A stretch of 64,000 nucleotides of DNA from Falsiroseomonas tokyonensis. Lineage in GTDB: Bacteria; Pseudomonadota; Alphaproteobacteria; Acetobacterales; Acetobacteraceae. A model generated the notes under the pieces. That model searched no databases and was not told the origin of the DNA. It saw only the letters and a list, made by a program, of their open reading frames with translations. Shown piece by piece: positions 36,964 to 45,690 of the stretch. The stretch covers positions 186,001-250,000 of the forward strand of contig NZ_JAFNJS010000004.1 of NCBI RefSeq assembly GCF_019024325.1, in the 5' to 3' direction. Numbering within the stretch: position 1 is the stretch's first letter; each line of letters begins with the position of its first letter. The translations under genes and the position numbers were made by a program.

Positions 36964-37422
36964 TCAGGCCTTCTTCTCCCAGCCCCGCGCGCCCTGCTGC
37001 CAATAGGTCAGGGCATGGCCGGCGGCCTTCGCCGCCTTCCAGCGGCCGCGCGCAGCCGCCACCGCCTCCGCATCCCCGCCATCGAACAGGTCCAGCACGC
37101 GGTCGAAGGCCTCGAGATGCGCGCCCGCGGTATTCTCCAGCAGGAACAGGAAGCGCGCGCCATTCGGCGCCCCCTCCGGCCCCGTATCCTCGGTCGTCAG
37201 CCAGATCGGCTGCAATTGCGGATGCCCCGTGCGCGGCGAGCCATGCGGCAGCCAGTCCGGGTCCTGGCAGGTCCAGAGCGCGGCATCCAGCGCCTCCAGC
37301 CGCGCCGGCTCCGCCAGCCGCACCATGGCGCGGCCACCACCCGACAGCACCCGGCCGAGCAGCTTGGGCAGCGCCTGTTCCAGCGGCGTGCGGGTCAGGT
37401 GGTAGAAGCCGTAATCGGCCAT
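36964..37422 (-). CDS. holC: DNA polymerase III chi subunit
   Basis: A 152-residue clamp-loader accessory protein that links polymerase III to single-stranded DNA-binding protein. MADYGFYHLTRTPLEQALPKLL is the family N-terminus, and ALWTCQDPDWLPHG and LENTAGAHLEAFDRVLDLFDG are conserved blocks. The start overlaps the stop of the PepA paralogue by one base (TGATG), which couples them. pepA-holC adjacency is common in proteobacteria. Confidence 0.9.
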   Translation of the reverse strand: MADYGFYHLTRTPLEQALPKLLGRVLSGGGRAMVRLAEPARLEALDAALWTCQDPDWLPHGSPRTGHPQLQPIWLTTEDTGPEGAPNGARFLFLLENTAGAHLEAFDRVLDLFDGGDAEAVAAARGRWKAAKAAGHALTYWQQGARGWEKKA

Positions 37423-38741
37423 CAGGGGCGCCCTCCCGGCGGCTCGGGCGGCTCCTCATACTGCGCCGCCACCAGGCGATCCAGCAGCCGCGCGCCGAAG
37501 CCGGTGGCACCCGCCGGGCCCAGCGCATGCGGCTTCGCCTGCGTCTCCACCCCCGCGATATCCAGATGCGCCCAAGGCGCTTCGCCCACAAAAGATTCCA
37601 GAAACGCCGCCGCATGGCTCGCATCCGGCTGCCGCCCGGTGCCGGCCGGCATGCATTGCCGGAGATCGGCGATGTCGGAGCGCAGGTCCGCCCGGTGCCC
37701 CTCCCCGATCGGCATCGGCCACAAACGCTCCCCCACCTCCTCCCCCGCCGCGGCCAGGGCCGAGAGCAGCGCCGCATCGCGCCCGAACAACCCCGCCCGG
37801 TGATGCCCCAGCGCCGTGACGATGGCGCCCGTCAGCGTCGCCAGGTCCACCACCGCCCGCGGCCGATACCGCGTCACCGCATGATGCAACGCATCGGCCA
37901 GCACCAGCCGCCCCTCCGCATCCGTATCCACCACCTCCACCGTCCGGCCCGAGGCCATGCGCAACACATCGCCTGGACGATAGGAGCCCGCGCCCGTCGC
38001 ATTCTCCGCGATCGCCAGCACCGCCACCGCCGGCGCCGGGGAATGCCGCAAGGCCAAGGCCAGCATCGCACCCGCACAGGCCGCGGCGCCGGCCATGTCC
38101 GCGCGCATCGCCTCCATCCCCCTGGCCGGCTTGATGGAAATGCCGCCCGTATCGAACACCAGCCCCTTGCCCACGAAAACCACCGGCGGCGCATCGAAAC
38201 TGCCGCGCCAGCGCAGCACGGCCAGCCGCGGCGGATGCTCCGACCCACCCCCCACCGCCAGCAAGCCGCCAAACCCCGCCCGCGCCAGCCGCTTGCGGCC
38301 CCAGACATCCACATGAATCCCGAACTCGGCCAGCCCCTCCAGCCGCTTCGCGAAAGCCCGCGTCGTCAAATGATTGGCCGGCTCCGCCACCAGGTCTCGC
38401 GCGAAAAGACACCCCCGCACCGCCGGCAAGGCCGCCTCCCAGGCCAGACGACAGGCCGCCGGGTCATCGACCACCAGCGTCACCCGCTCCAGCCCCGCCT
38501 CCCCACCAGCCGCCCGAAACCCGGCAAACCGCCAGGCCCGCAACACCATCCCCGCCGCAAAGGCCGCAACATCCCGCGGAGCCACCCCCTCCGCCCCCAC
38601 CACCGCCGCAACAACCGACTCCAACCGCCCCACCAGCGCCGCCCCCGCCTCCTCCCAGGCCAGCCGCCCCCCCCCAGGCGGCGCCACCACAGGCTGCACA
38701 CCTGGATCGACGGGTGGGCGCTTGAAACGGAGCTTCAGCAT
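37422..38741 (-). CDS. Leucyl aminopeptidase-family protein (short PepA paralogue)
   Basis: A 439-residue M17 peptidase. All metal and catalytic residues expected from PepA are kept: FVGKGLVFDTGGISIKP, MRADMAGAAA and VDTDAEGRLVLADAL. The N-terminal domain is shorter than in the neighbouring 501-residue PepA. The ATG at 38741 is chosen because the longer frame runs into the hairpin array. The first 500 bases are unusually C-rich on the plus strand. Transcribed leftward with holC. It may differ in peptide specificity from its neighbour. Confidence 0.88.
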   Translation of the reverse strand: MLKLRFKRPPVDPGVQPVVAPPGGGRLAWEEAGAALVGRLESVVAAVVGAEGVAPRDVAAFAAGMVLRAWRFAGFRAAGGEAGLERVTLVVDDPAACRLAWEAALPAVRGCLFARDLVAEPANHLTTRAFAKRLEGLAEFGIHVDVWGRKRLARAGFGGLLAVGGGSEHPPRLAVLRWRGSFDAPPVVFVGKGLVFDTGGISIKPARGMEAMRADMAGAAACAGAMLALALRHSPAPAVAVLAIAENATGAGSYRPGDVLRMASGRTVEVVDTDAEGRLVLADALHHAVTRYRPRAVVDLATLTGAIVTALGHHRAGLFGRDAALLSALAAAGEEVGERLWPMPIGEGHRADLRSDIADLRQCMPAGTGRQPDASHAAAFLESFVGEAPWAHLDIAGVETQAKPHALGPAGATGFGARLLDRLVAAQYEEPPEPPGGRP

Positions 38742-38760
38742 GAGGGTCGCGCGCGTGATT

Positions 38761-38970
38761 GCAGGGGGACGCTGTCCCCCTGCACCCCCTGCCAAAGGGA
38801 CAGTGGTCCCTTTGGAAACCCGTTAAGGGGTGGGAAGGAGGAGGGGCATGGCGGGCGCGCGGACGAAGCGGGCGTGCAGGCCCCTCCTCCTTCCCACCCC
38901 TCATCCATGGGTTCGAAGGGGCCACTGCCCCTTCGCGGGAGGGGTGCGGGGAGGGCAGCGCCCTCCCCGC
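38761..38970. repeat. Array of five hairpins between two PepA-type genes
   Basis: Five perfect inverted repeats in 210 bases: 38761-38769/38775-38783 (9 bp), 38792-38801/38806-38815 (10 bp), 38827-38847/38880-38900 (21 bp, 32-base loop), 38914-38922/38927-38935 (9 bp) and 38946-38956/38960-38970 (11 bp). The long central stem is flanked symmetrically by two short hairpins on each side. The array fills almost the whole 254-base gap between the leftward pepA and its paralogue. Function unknown. Confidence 0.8.
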
Positions 38971-38995
38971 GAACCACCCGCGCCACCCTCACGGC

Positions 38996-40501
38996 TCAGG
39001 CCTCGTCCCAATCCGCCACCAGCCGGTCGAGGAGTCGCACGCCGTAGGCGGTGGCGCCTTTGGGGGTGGTGGGGTGGTCTTTGTTGGTCCAGGCGGTGCC
39101 GGCGATGTCCAGGTGGGCCCAGGGCATGGGGCCGTTCTTGGTGTTGATGAAGCGTTGGATGAATTGTGCGGCGGTGACGGCGCCGGCGGGGCGGCCGCCG
39201 ACGTTCTTCATGTCGGCGATGTCGGAGCGGATGGCTTTGTCGTAGGCCTCGCCGAGGGGCATGCGCCAGGCGCCTTCGCCGGTGAGGTTCGCGGCGGCGA
39301 GGATGCGTTGCGCCAGGGCGTCGTCGTTGGAGAAGAGGCCGGCGTGTTCGTGGCCGAGTGCGACGATGATGGCGCCGGTGAGGGTCGCCAGGTCGATCAT
39401 GCAGCGGGGTTCGAAACGTTCCTGGCAGTACCAGAGCACGTCGGCGAGGACGAGGCGGCCTTCGGCGTCGGTGTTGATCACTTCGATGGTCTGGCCGGAG
39501 TAGGATTTCACCACGTCGCCCGGGCGTTGGGCGGTGCCGGAGGGCATGTTCTCGACCAGGCCGATGAGGCCCACGGCGTCCACCTTGGCCTTGCGGCCGG
39601 CGAGGGCTGCCATGAGGCCGACGACGGTGCCGGCGCCGGCCATGTCCCACTTCATGTCTTCCATGCCGCCGGCGGGCTTGATGGAGATGCCGCCGGTGTC
39701 GAAGGTGACGCCCTTGCCAATGAAGGCGAGCGGCTTGCTGGCCTTTTTCGCTTTCGGCGCGCCCTTCCATTGCATGACGACCAGGCGCGGTTCCACGGCG
39801 CTGCCCTGGGCCACGCCGAGCAGGGCGCCGAAGCCCAGGCGCTTCATTTCCTTGGGGCCAAGGATTTCCACTTCGACGCCAAGCTTTTCGAGGGATTTGC
39901 AGCGGTCGGCGAATTCGACCGGGTGCAGGATGTTGGGCGGTTCGCTGACCAGTTCGCGGGTGAGGAAGACGCCGTCGGCCACCGCGCGCATGGGCGAGAA
40001 GGCCTGCTTGGCGGCGGTGGTGTCGCTGGTGGCGAAGGCGAGGCGTTCGAGCTTCGGCTTGTCCTCCTCCTTCTCCTTCGTGCGGTAGCGGTCGAAGCGC
40101 CAGGATCGCAGCAGCGCGCCCATGGCCAGCGAAGCGGCCAGGCTGGGCGAGAGGGTATCGGCGGCGATGGTGGCTTCGCGGTCCTGCGCCAAGGCGGGGA
40201 TCATGCTGCCGCCGGCGGCCTCGGCCGCGAGCGGGGTGAGGTCGCCGGGCTTGCCGAGGCCGATGGCGAGCACCTTGGTGAGGCTGCCGCCGGGCGCCCC
40301 CAGGGGAAGAAAGAGGGTGGTGGACTGGCCCTTGCGGCCCTTGAAGCCGGCGGCCTCCAGCGCGCGGGACAGGGCGCCGCCGGTCGCGGCATCGGCCTCG
40401 GCGGCCAGGCCGGACCAGGGAGGGCCCTCGGCTTCGGGAAGCGGCAGCACCAGGGTGCCGGAGCGCGGCAGGGTGGGCTTCGCGAAGGCGATATCGGGCA
40501 T
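38996..40501 (-). CDS. pepA: Leucyl aminopeptidase PepA
   Basis: A 501-residue M17 cytosolic aminopeptidase of full length. The N-terminal regulatory/DNA-binding-like domain runs to about 175. The catalytic domain carries LAFIGKGVTFDTGGISIKP, MEDMKWDMAGAG, VINTDAEGRLVLADVL and the ATLTGAIIVALG segment. Metal-dependent hexamer in family members. It lies upstream of the shorter paralogue on the same strand, separated by the hairpin array, and is divergent from cysQ. Confidence 0.95.
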   Translation of the reverse strand: MPDIAFAKPTLPRSGTLVLPLPEAEGPPWSGLAAEADAATGGALSRALEAAGFKGRKGQSTTLFLPLGAPGGSLTKVLAIGLGKPGDLTPLAAEAAGGSMIPALAQDREATIAADTLSPSLAASLAMGALLRSWRFDRYRTKEKEEDKPKLERLAFATSDTTAAKQAFSPMRAVADGVFLTRELVSEPPNILHPVEFADRCKSLEKLGVEVEILGPKEMKRLGFGALLGVAQGSAVEPRLVVMQWKGAPKAKKASKPLAFIGKGVTFDTGGISIKPAGGMEDMKWDMAGAGTVVGLMAALAGRKAKVDAVGLIGLVENMPSGTAQRPGDVVKSYSGQTIEVINTDAEGRLVLADVLWYCQERFEPRCMIDLATLTGAIIVALGHEHAGLFSNDDALAQRILAAANLTGEGAWRMPLGEAYDKAIRSDIADMKNVGGRPAGAVTAAQFIQRFINTKNGPMPWAHLDIAGTAWTNKDHPTTPKGATAYGVRLLDRLVADWDEA

Positions 40502-40546
40502 GGTGGCTCCGTTCCGGCGTTTCTGGCGGGCAGCGTATCATCGCTG

Positions 40547-40559
40547 TGTCACCGTGACA
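40547..40559. promoter_or_regulatory. Palindrome in the pepA-cysQ divergent gap
   Basis: TGTCAC-C-GTGACA, 13 bases with perfect 6-bp arms, central in the 88-base gap between divergent starts. The TGTCA/TGACA form resembles several regulator sites, so it may be an operator. No direct evidence. Confidence 0.3.
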
Positions 40560-40589
40560 GCGCCACCGGCGCGGCGCTAATGCCCCGGC

Positions 40590-41348
40590 ATGGATGAGGA
40601 TGACCTGCTGGCGCTGGCGGTGCGCCTGGCCGGGGCGGCGGCGGCGGCGATCATGGCCGTGCGCGCGGCCGGCTTCGTGGTGGAGCGCAAGCGCGACCAT
40701 TCGCCGGTGACGGTGGCCGACCGGATCGCCGAGGCGCTGATCGTCGAGGGCCTGCGGAACGCCGCGCCGGGCATTCCGGTGGTGGCGGAGGAGGCGCATG
40801 AGGCGAGCGCGGTGGCGGTGCCGCAGGGCCGCTTCTGGCTGGTCGATCCCCTGGACGGCACGCGGGATTTTGCCAATGGGCTGGACGGCCATTCGGTGAA
40901 TATCGGGCTGGTGGAGGGCGGTCGGCCGGTGCTCGGCGCGGTGGCCCTGCCGGCATTTGAAGAGGTGTTTTCGGGGATTGTGGGGCGCGGCGCCTGGAAG
41001 CTGGCGGGGGGCGAGCGGCGGCCGATCGCGGCGCGGCCGCTGGCGCGCGACCCGGTGGCGATGGTCAGCCGGCAGCACGGGCGCGATCAGCGAATCGCGG
41101 ATTTTCTCGCGGCGCGGGGCGTGGCGGAGGTCCGGCCGCTGGGGTCCGCCGCAAAGCTGTGCCGGGTGGCGGAGGGGGTGGCGGATCTCTATCCGCGCCG
41201 CGGTCCCACCATGGAATGGGACACGGCGGCGCCGGAGGCGGTGCTGCTGGCCGCCGGCGGGCGCATGGCGGATTGGGACGGGGTGCCGCTGCGCTATGGC
41301 AAGCCGGGCTGGCGCAATCCGGGATTCCTGGCGGAGGGGCGGGCATGA
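40590..41348 (+). CDS. cysQ: Inositol monophosphatase-family phosphatase, probably CysQ
   Basis: A 252-residue Mg-dependent phosphatase. The metal motif is WLVDPLDGTRDFANG, preceded by VVAEEAHEA, and the second motif is MEWDTAAPEAVLLAAGG. The motif set fits 3'(2'),5'-bisphosphate nucleotidase CysQ, which removes PAP from sulfate assimilation; a histidinol- or inositol-phosphatase is less likely. The stop overlaps the tsaC start (ATGA), giving a two-gene operon. Confidence 0.85.
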   Translation: MDEDDLLALAVRLAGAAAAAIMAVRAAGFVVERKRDHSPVTVADRIAEALIVEGLRNAAPGIPVVAEEAHEASAVAVPQGRFWLVDPLDGTRDFANGLDGHSVNIGLVEGGRPVLGAVALPAFEEVFSGIVGRGAWKLAGGERRPIAARPLARDPVAMVSRQHGRDQRIADFLAARGVAEVRPLGSAAKLCRVAEGVADLYPRRGPTMEWDTAAPEAVLLAAGGRMADWDGVPLRYGKPGWRNPGFLAEGRA

Positions 41349-42316
41349 CGCGGGTGCTGACTGATCCGGCGGAGGCGGCCGCGCTGCTCCGGGCGGGGGA
41401 ACTCGTCGCCTTCCCCAGCGAGACGGTCTATGGCCTGGGCGCCGATGCCTGGAACGGCCGCGCGGTGGCCTCGGTGTTTGAGGCCAAGGGCCGCCCCCAT
41501 TTCAACCCGCTGATCTGCCATTTTGCCAGTGCCGAGGCGGCGTTTGCCGAGGTGGTGGCGGATCCCCGCGCGCAGGCATTGGCGGAAAGATTCTGGCCGG
41601 GGCCGCTGACCCTGGTGCTGCCGCGGCGGACGTCCTGCCGGGTGGACCTGCTGGCCGGCGCCGGGTTGGAGACGCTGGCGGTGCGGGTGCCGGCGCATCC
41701 GGTGGCGCTGGCCATGCTGCGGGAGGCCGGGCGGCCGATCGCCGGGCCCTCCGCCAACCGCTCCGGCCAGGTCAGCCCGACCAGCGTGGCGCATGTGCTG
41801 GCGGGGCTTTCGGGGCGCATCGCGGCGGTGCTGCAGGGCGGCGATTGCGCCGTGGGGGTGGAGAGCACGGTGCTCGACCTGACCGGATCCGGTGCGGTGC
41901 TGTTGCGCCCCGGCGGCGTGCCGGCGGCGGCGATCGAGGCGGTGATCGGCCGCGTCGGACGCCCCGTGCCGCTGTCCGCCGCGGAGGCCACGCGCAGCCT
42001 GCGCAGCCCCGGGATGCTGCTGTCCCATTATGCGCCCAGCCTGCCGCTGCGGCTGGCGGCGGATAGGGTCGGCGCGGATGAGGCACTGCTGGCCTTCGGC
42101 CCGGCGCCACTGCCGGGGGCGGGCGCGCTGTGGAACCTCTCGCCCTCCGGAAATGTGGCGGAAGCGGCGGCGCGGCTGTTTTCCGGCCTGCGCTGGCTGG
42201 ATGCGGAGGGGCAGCGCCTGGGGCTGCGCGGCATCGCGGCCATGCCCGTGCCGGCGGAGGGGCTGGGGGAGGCGATCCAGGATCGCCTGGCCCGCGCGGC
42301 GGCGCCGCGGGGATAG
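41345..42316 (+). CDS. tsaC: Threonylcarbamoyl-AMP synthase, Sua5-type
   Basis: A 323-residue enzyme making threonylcarbamoyl-AMP for the t6A modification of tRNA. The YrdC domain (about 1-200) shows VAFPSETVYGLGADA, KGRPHFNPLICH and AGPSANRSGQVSPTS. A Sua5 C-terminal domain of about 120 residues begins after SPGMLLSHYAPSLPL. It overlaps cysQ by four bases. It ends 19 bases before the converging hypothetical gene. Confidence 0.92.
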   Translation: MTRVLTDPAEAAALLRAGELVAFPSETVYGLGADAWNGRAVASVFEAKGRPHFNPLICHFASAEAAFAEVVADPRAQALAERFWPGPLTLVLPRRTSCRVDLLAGAGLETLAVRVPAHPVALAMLREAGRPIAGPSANRSGQVSPTSVAHVLAGLSGRIAAVLQGGDCAVGVESTVLDLTGSGAVLLRPGGVPAAAIEAVIGRVGRPVPLSAAEATRSLRSPGMLLSHYAPSLPLRLAADRVGADEALLAFGPAPLPGAGALWNLSPSGNVAEAAARLFSGLRWLDAEGQRLGLRGIAAMPVPAEGLGEAIQDRLARAAAPRG

Positions 42317-42335
42317 CGGCGGGAGGCGGGCGGGG

Positions 42336-42713
42336 TCAGCCTTCGGCCGGGGGGCCGGGCCGCGGGCTGGCGACCGTTGGCGTCTCGCCGCCCAGCGCCT
42401 GTTCCAGCAGCGCCGTCATGCGTGCCGCGAGCTCGGCCTCGGTCTCGGAGGACCAGCTGCCCGCCTGCGCGGCTTCCGCCTGCGCGGCGAGCAGCAGGTT
42501 GAGCATCTGGCCGCTGAGGCTGCCGGGAATGGGCGGTAGCCCGGTCGGCTGGGTCAGGTCCCAATCGGCGGCGCCGGCCAAGGCGACGGTGGGGGCTTCG
42601 TGACCGGGGGCGCTGAGGTCAGGACGCGCGGCCACAGCCGCCATTTCGGCAGCGGGGCGGAGGTCGCGGCGTCGAGCCAGCCGGGCAAGACCGGCTGGTC
42701 CTGACATCTCCAT
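42336..42713 (-). CDS. Hypothetical protein of 125 residues
   Basis: Not recognised. The ATG at 42713 has a GGGAG box eight bases upstream, so the gene looks real. The N-terminal 35 residues are basic and Arg-rich (GLARLARRRDLRP), the middle has DWDLTQPTGLPPIPGSLSGQ, and the rest is an amphipathic Ala/Glu-rich helix (SETEAELAARMTALLEQAL) before a Pro tail. No signal peptide or membrane segment. It lies between tsaC and a hydrolase gene, converging with the first. Confidence 0.6.
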   Translation of the reverse strand: MEMSGPAGLARLARRRDLRPAAEMAAVAARPDLSAPGHEAPTVALAGAADWDLTQPTGLPPIPGSLSGQMLNLLLAAQAEAAQAGSWSSETEAELAARMTALLEQALGGETPTVASPRPGPPAEG

Positions 42714-42856
42714 TCTGGAGGCTCCCGTGTTGGACGCGGGCTGTGGCGGGCCTGGGACAGGGTCCAGCCGCGGTCGCAAACTGCGCCTGGGAGACTAGCG
42801 AACCGTTAACGCGGGATCGGAAGACATCACGATCCCGCGATGAAGCGCGCCGCGCC

Positions 42857-43906
42857 CTATTGCCAGAGACCCTTGGCCGCCAGCCAGTCCTGCACCAGCT
42901 GCGCCACCTGGTCGCCGTTGCGGTCCATCATGACCATGTGGCTGTTGCCGCGGATGCCCCGCTCCGGCAGGTCCACCACATCGACGCTGCCGCCGGCGGC
43001 GCGCACGGCTTCCGCGAATCGCACCCCATTGCCGCGGATGGTCGGCCAGCGGCTGTCCTGGGCGATGTAGTCGCCATAGACCATCAGCACCGGGATGTTG
43101 CGCAGCGCCGCCACCTTGGCGATGTCGCCCACCGCCGCCGGCTCGATCAGCACCAAAGCGCGCACCTTGTCCGGGCGTTCCTGCGCGGCGCGCCAGCCGA
43201 ACAGGCCCGCCTGGCTATGCGCCATGACGACGGAGGGGCCGACGCGGTCGAGCAGCGCCAGATAGGCCTCCAGCGTCAGCGCATCCGTGGTGGTGAAGCG
43301 CGGCACCACCTGGCGGACGAAGTTCAGGTAGCTCTCGCGGTCGGCCGGGAACTGGTTGCCCGGCAGCACCTCGCCGCGCTGGTAGCTGCCCTGGCCGGCG
43401 CCGATGCGGAATCGTTCGAAGGGATTGTCCAGGGTCAGCAGCACGGGCTGGCCGCCGGTCTGTTCCGGGATCATGGTCCAGCCGGCGCGGCCGCGCTCCA
43501 CGGCGTCGGAGACATAGGTGGGCCAGCCGCGGCGCAGGAAGAAGTTCTGCCAGCCCTCGCGGCCATCCGGCGTGGTTTCCCAGGTCACGCCGGTCAGCCC
43601 GCCGCCATGCCACATCAGCAGCGGCACCTGGCCGCGGGGGGAAGCGGGGATCATGTACTGGGCATACATGCCGCCCATCAGGTAGGTGCCGTTCGGATCG
43701 ACGCGGGCGGGCACGCCGCCGGGGGTGAACAGCACCTCCCGCACCGGCTGGCCGGAGATCACCACCTCCCGCCCCCCGACATGGAAGCTGCCCCAGCTCT
43801 GCAGGGAAACCGGCGGCTGGGTGGTGGTGGCGGGCTGCGCGCGGGCCGGCAGGCTCGGCCCGGCCATGACGGCGGCCAGCGCCATGGCGAGGATGGTTTT
43901 GTGCAT
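42857..43906 (-). CDS. Exported alpha/beta hydrolase
   Basis: A 349-residue secreted hydrolase with signal peptide MHKTILAMALAAVMAGPSLPARAQ and an AAGGGGAG ribosome binding site eight bases before the ATG at 43906. LLMWHGGGLTGVTWE is the oxyanion segment, VVMAHSQAGLFGW the nucleophile elbow, and the His is probably in IRGNSHMVMMDRNG. The acid is likely in VLMVYGDYIAQDSRWP. It lies downstream of a Bug receptor on the same strand with a 119-base gap. The substrate is unknown. Confidence 0.87.
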   Translation of the reverse strand: MHKTILAMALAAVMAGPSLPARAQPATTTQPPVSLQSWGSFHVGGREVVISGQPVREVLFTPGGVPARVDPNGTYLMGGMYAQYMIPASPRGQVPLLMWHGGGLTGVTWETTPDGREGWQNFFLRRGWPTYVSDAVERGRAGWTMIPEQTGGQPVLLTLDNPFERFRIGAGQGSYQRGEVLPGNQFPADRESYLNFVRQVVPRFTTTDALTLEAYLALLDRVGPSVVMAHSQAGLFGWRAAQERPDKVRALVLIEPAAVGDIAKVAALRNIPVLMVYGDYIAQDSRWPTIRGNGVRFAEAVRAAGGSVDVVDLPERGIRGNSHMVMMDRNGDQVAQLVQDWLAAKGLWQ

Positions 43907-44025
43907 GGTCTCACTCCCCTTCGGTCCCGATCGTGCCGGGTCGGGGGAGTGGATCATGCAGCGGCGCGGATCGCTATCTGCCGCGGCGGCATGGCTGCCA
44001 CCGCGGCATGCTGGAGCGGCCCGTC

Positions 44026-45003
44026 TCAGTCCACCGTGATGCCGGCCTGGCGCACCACCGTCGCCCAGCGCTCGCGCTCCCACTTGATCAGCGCGGCGAA
44101 GCCGGGGCCGTCGAGGGTGGAGGGCTCGGCGCCCTCGTCCCGCAGGCGGCGCACCACATCGGGGTTGGAGAGCGCGGCGCGCATCGAGGCGAAGATATGC
44201 GCGCGGATCGGCTCCGGCGTCTCCTTCGGCGCCAGGATGCCGTACCAGGCGGTGGCCTTGTAGCCGGGGATGGTCTCCGCCACCGTCGGGATGTTCGGGA
44301 ACAGCGTCATGCGCGTATCGCCGGTCACCGCCAGCGGCCGCACCGCATTGCTGTTCATCAGCCCGACCACGGAAGGCAGGGTGGTGACCATGAAGTGCAG
44401 GTGGCCGGCGACCACGTCGGTCAGCGCCGGCGCCGCGCCGCGGAAAGGCACGTGTTCCGCCTGCAGCCCCGCCATCTGCAGCATCAGCGCCGCCGCCAGG
44501 TGGCTGGCGGAGCCGTTGGAGGCACTGGCGTAGTTCAGGTTGCCACGGCCAGCGCGCAGTTCCTGCAGCAGTTCCGGCAGGGTGGTGGCCTTGGAGGCCG
44601 GGCCCACCACGACGATCAGCGGCGCATCCGCGACCAGGCCGATCGGCTCCAGCGCCGTCTCCGGGTTCACCCGCATGTTGCGGAACAGGGAGACGTTCAC
44701 GCTCATCGGGCCATGGTTGCCCATCAGCAGCGTGTAGCCATCGGGGCGCGCGCTCGCCACGGCCTCGGTCGCGATATTGCCGCCGGCGCCGGGGCGGTTC
44801 TCCACCACCATCTGCTGCCCGAGGCTCGGCGTCATGGCGGAGGCGAGGGTGCGGGCGATCAGGTCGGTGCCGCCGCCCGGCGCGAAGGCCAGCAGCAGGC
44901 GGACCGGACGGCTGGGATAGGCCTCCTGCGCCTGCACGCCGCCGCCGGCGGCGATCAGCGGGGTGGCCATGCTGGTGGCAAGCAGCGTGCGGCGGGTGAA
45001 CAT
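44026..45003 (-). CDS. Bug/TctC-family periplasmic receptor
   Basis: A 325-residue receptor with leader MFTRRTLLATSMATPLIAAG. Family blocks are VRLLLAFAPGGGTDLIAR, VVENRPGAGGNIATEAV, NLNYASASNGSASHLA and EHVPFRGAAPALTDVVAG. It is an orphan without TctA/TctB, the second in this window. It is divergent from the chromate transporter pair and followed by a secreted hydrolase on the same strand. The ligand is probably a carboxylate, by family only. Confidence 0.92.
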   Translation of the reverse strand: MFTRRTLLATSMATPLIAAGGGVQAQEAYPSRPVRLLLAFAPGGGTDLIARTLASAMTPSLGQQMVVENRPGAGGNIATEAVASARPDGYTLLMGNHGPMSVNVSLFRNMRVNPETALEPIGLVADAPLIVVVGPASKATTLPELLQELRAGRGNLNYASASNGSASHLAAALMLQMAGLQAEHVPFRGAAPALTDVVAGHLHFMVTTLPSVVGLMNSNAVRPLAVTGDTRMTLFPNIPTVAETIPGYKATAWYGILAPKETPEPIRAHIFASMRAALSNPDVVRRLRDEGAEPSTLDGPGFAALIKWERERWATVVRQAGITVD

Positions 45004-45141
45004 GTTCTGGGTGTCCGTGTAAGGCTGCGGGCTATTTGCAACCTCCGAAGGACCTGGGCAACCACGGTGTGGGGGCTGCCCGGCGGAAAGGCGCGGGAGG
45101 CGGGGCTTGATCCCGGCCGCCGCGCGGGCTTGCCTGCCGGG

Positions 45142-45690
45142 ATGGACCGACCCAGGCCGACCGTCGCGGAGCTTTTCCTCACCTACCTCAAGATCGGGCT
45201 GGTCGGCTTCGGCGGGGTGAACGCCTGGGCGCGGCGCGTGCTGGTCGAGGAGCGGCGCTGGGTGACGGAGCAGGAATATGCCGAGGTGCTGGGCCTCGGC
45301 CAGGTGCTGCCCGGCCCCAATGCGCTGAACGTGGCGGTGCAGCTCGGCGAGCGGTTCCGCGGCGGCTGGGGGGCGCTGGCCGCCAGCACCGGCCTGTTCG
45401 GCGGGCCGCTGGTGGTGCTGCTGGGGCTCGCCATGCTGCACGATGCCTATGGCGAGGTGCCGCTGGTGAAGGCGGTGCTGGCCGGCACCGCGGCGGCGGC
45501 GGCGGGGATGATCCTGGGCACCGCCGCCAAGATCACCGAAAAGCTGCGCCCGGCCTGGCCGATCCTGGCGGTGGGCATCGCGGCGCTGCTGGGCGGCGCG
45601 GTGCTGCGGCTGCCCTTGCCCTGGATCGTGCTCGGCCTCGCGCCCTTCGGCATCCTGGCCGCCTGGTGGACGGACAAGGCGCGGCCATGA
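45142..45690 (+). CDS. Chromate transporter, N-terminal-type half protein
   Basis: A 182-residue single-domain CHR membrane protein. The sequence starts ELFLTYLKIGLVGFGG, with the family motifs EERRWVTEQEYAEVLGLGQ and LPGPNALNVAVQLG. Short CHR proteins work as pairs of opposite-topology halves; the next gene is the partner and overlaps it by four bases. The role would be chromate (or sulfate-like oxyanion) export. The substrate is family inference. Confidence 0.88.
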   Translation: MDRPRPTVAELFLTYLKIGLVGFGGVNAWARRVLVEERRWVTEQEYAEVLGLGQVLPGPNALNVAVQLGERFRGGWGALAASTGLFGGPLVVLLGLAMLHDAYGEVPLVKAVLAGTAAAAAGMILGTAAKITEKLRPAWPILAVGIAALLGGAVLRLPLPWIVLGLAPFGILAAWWTDKARP

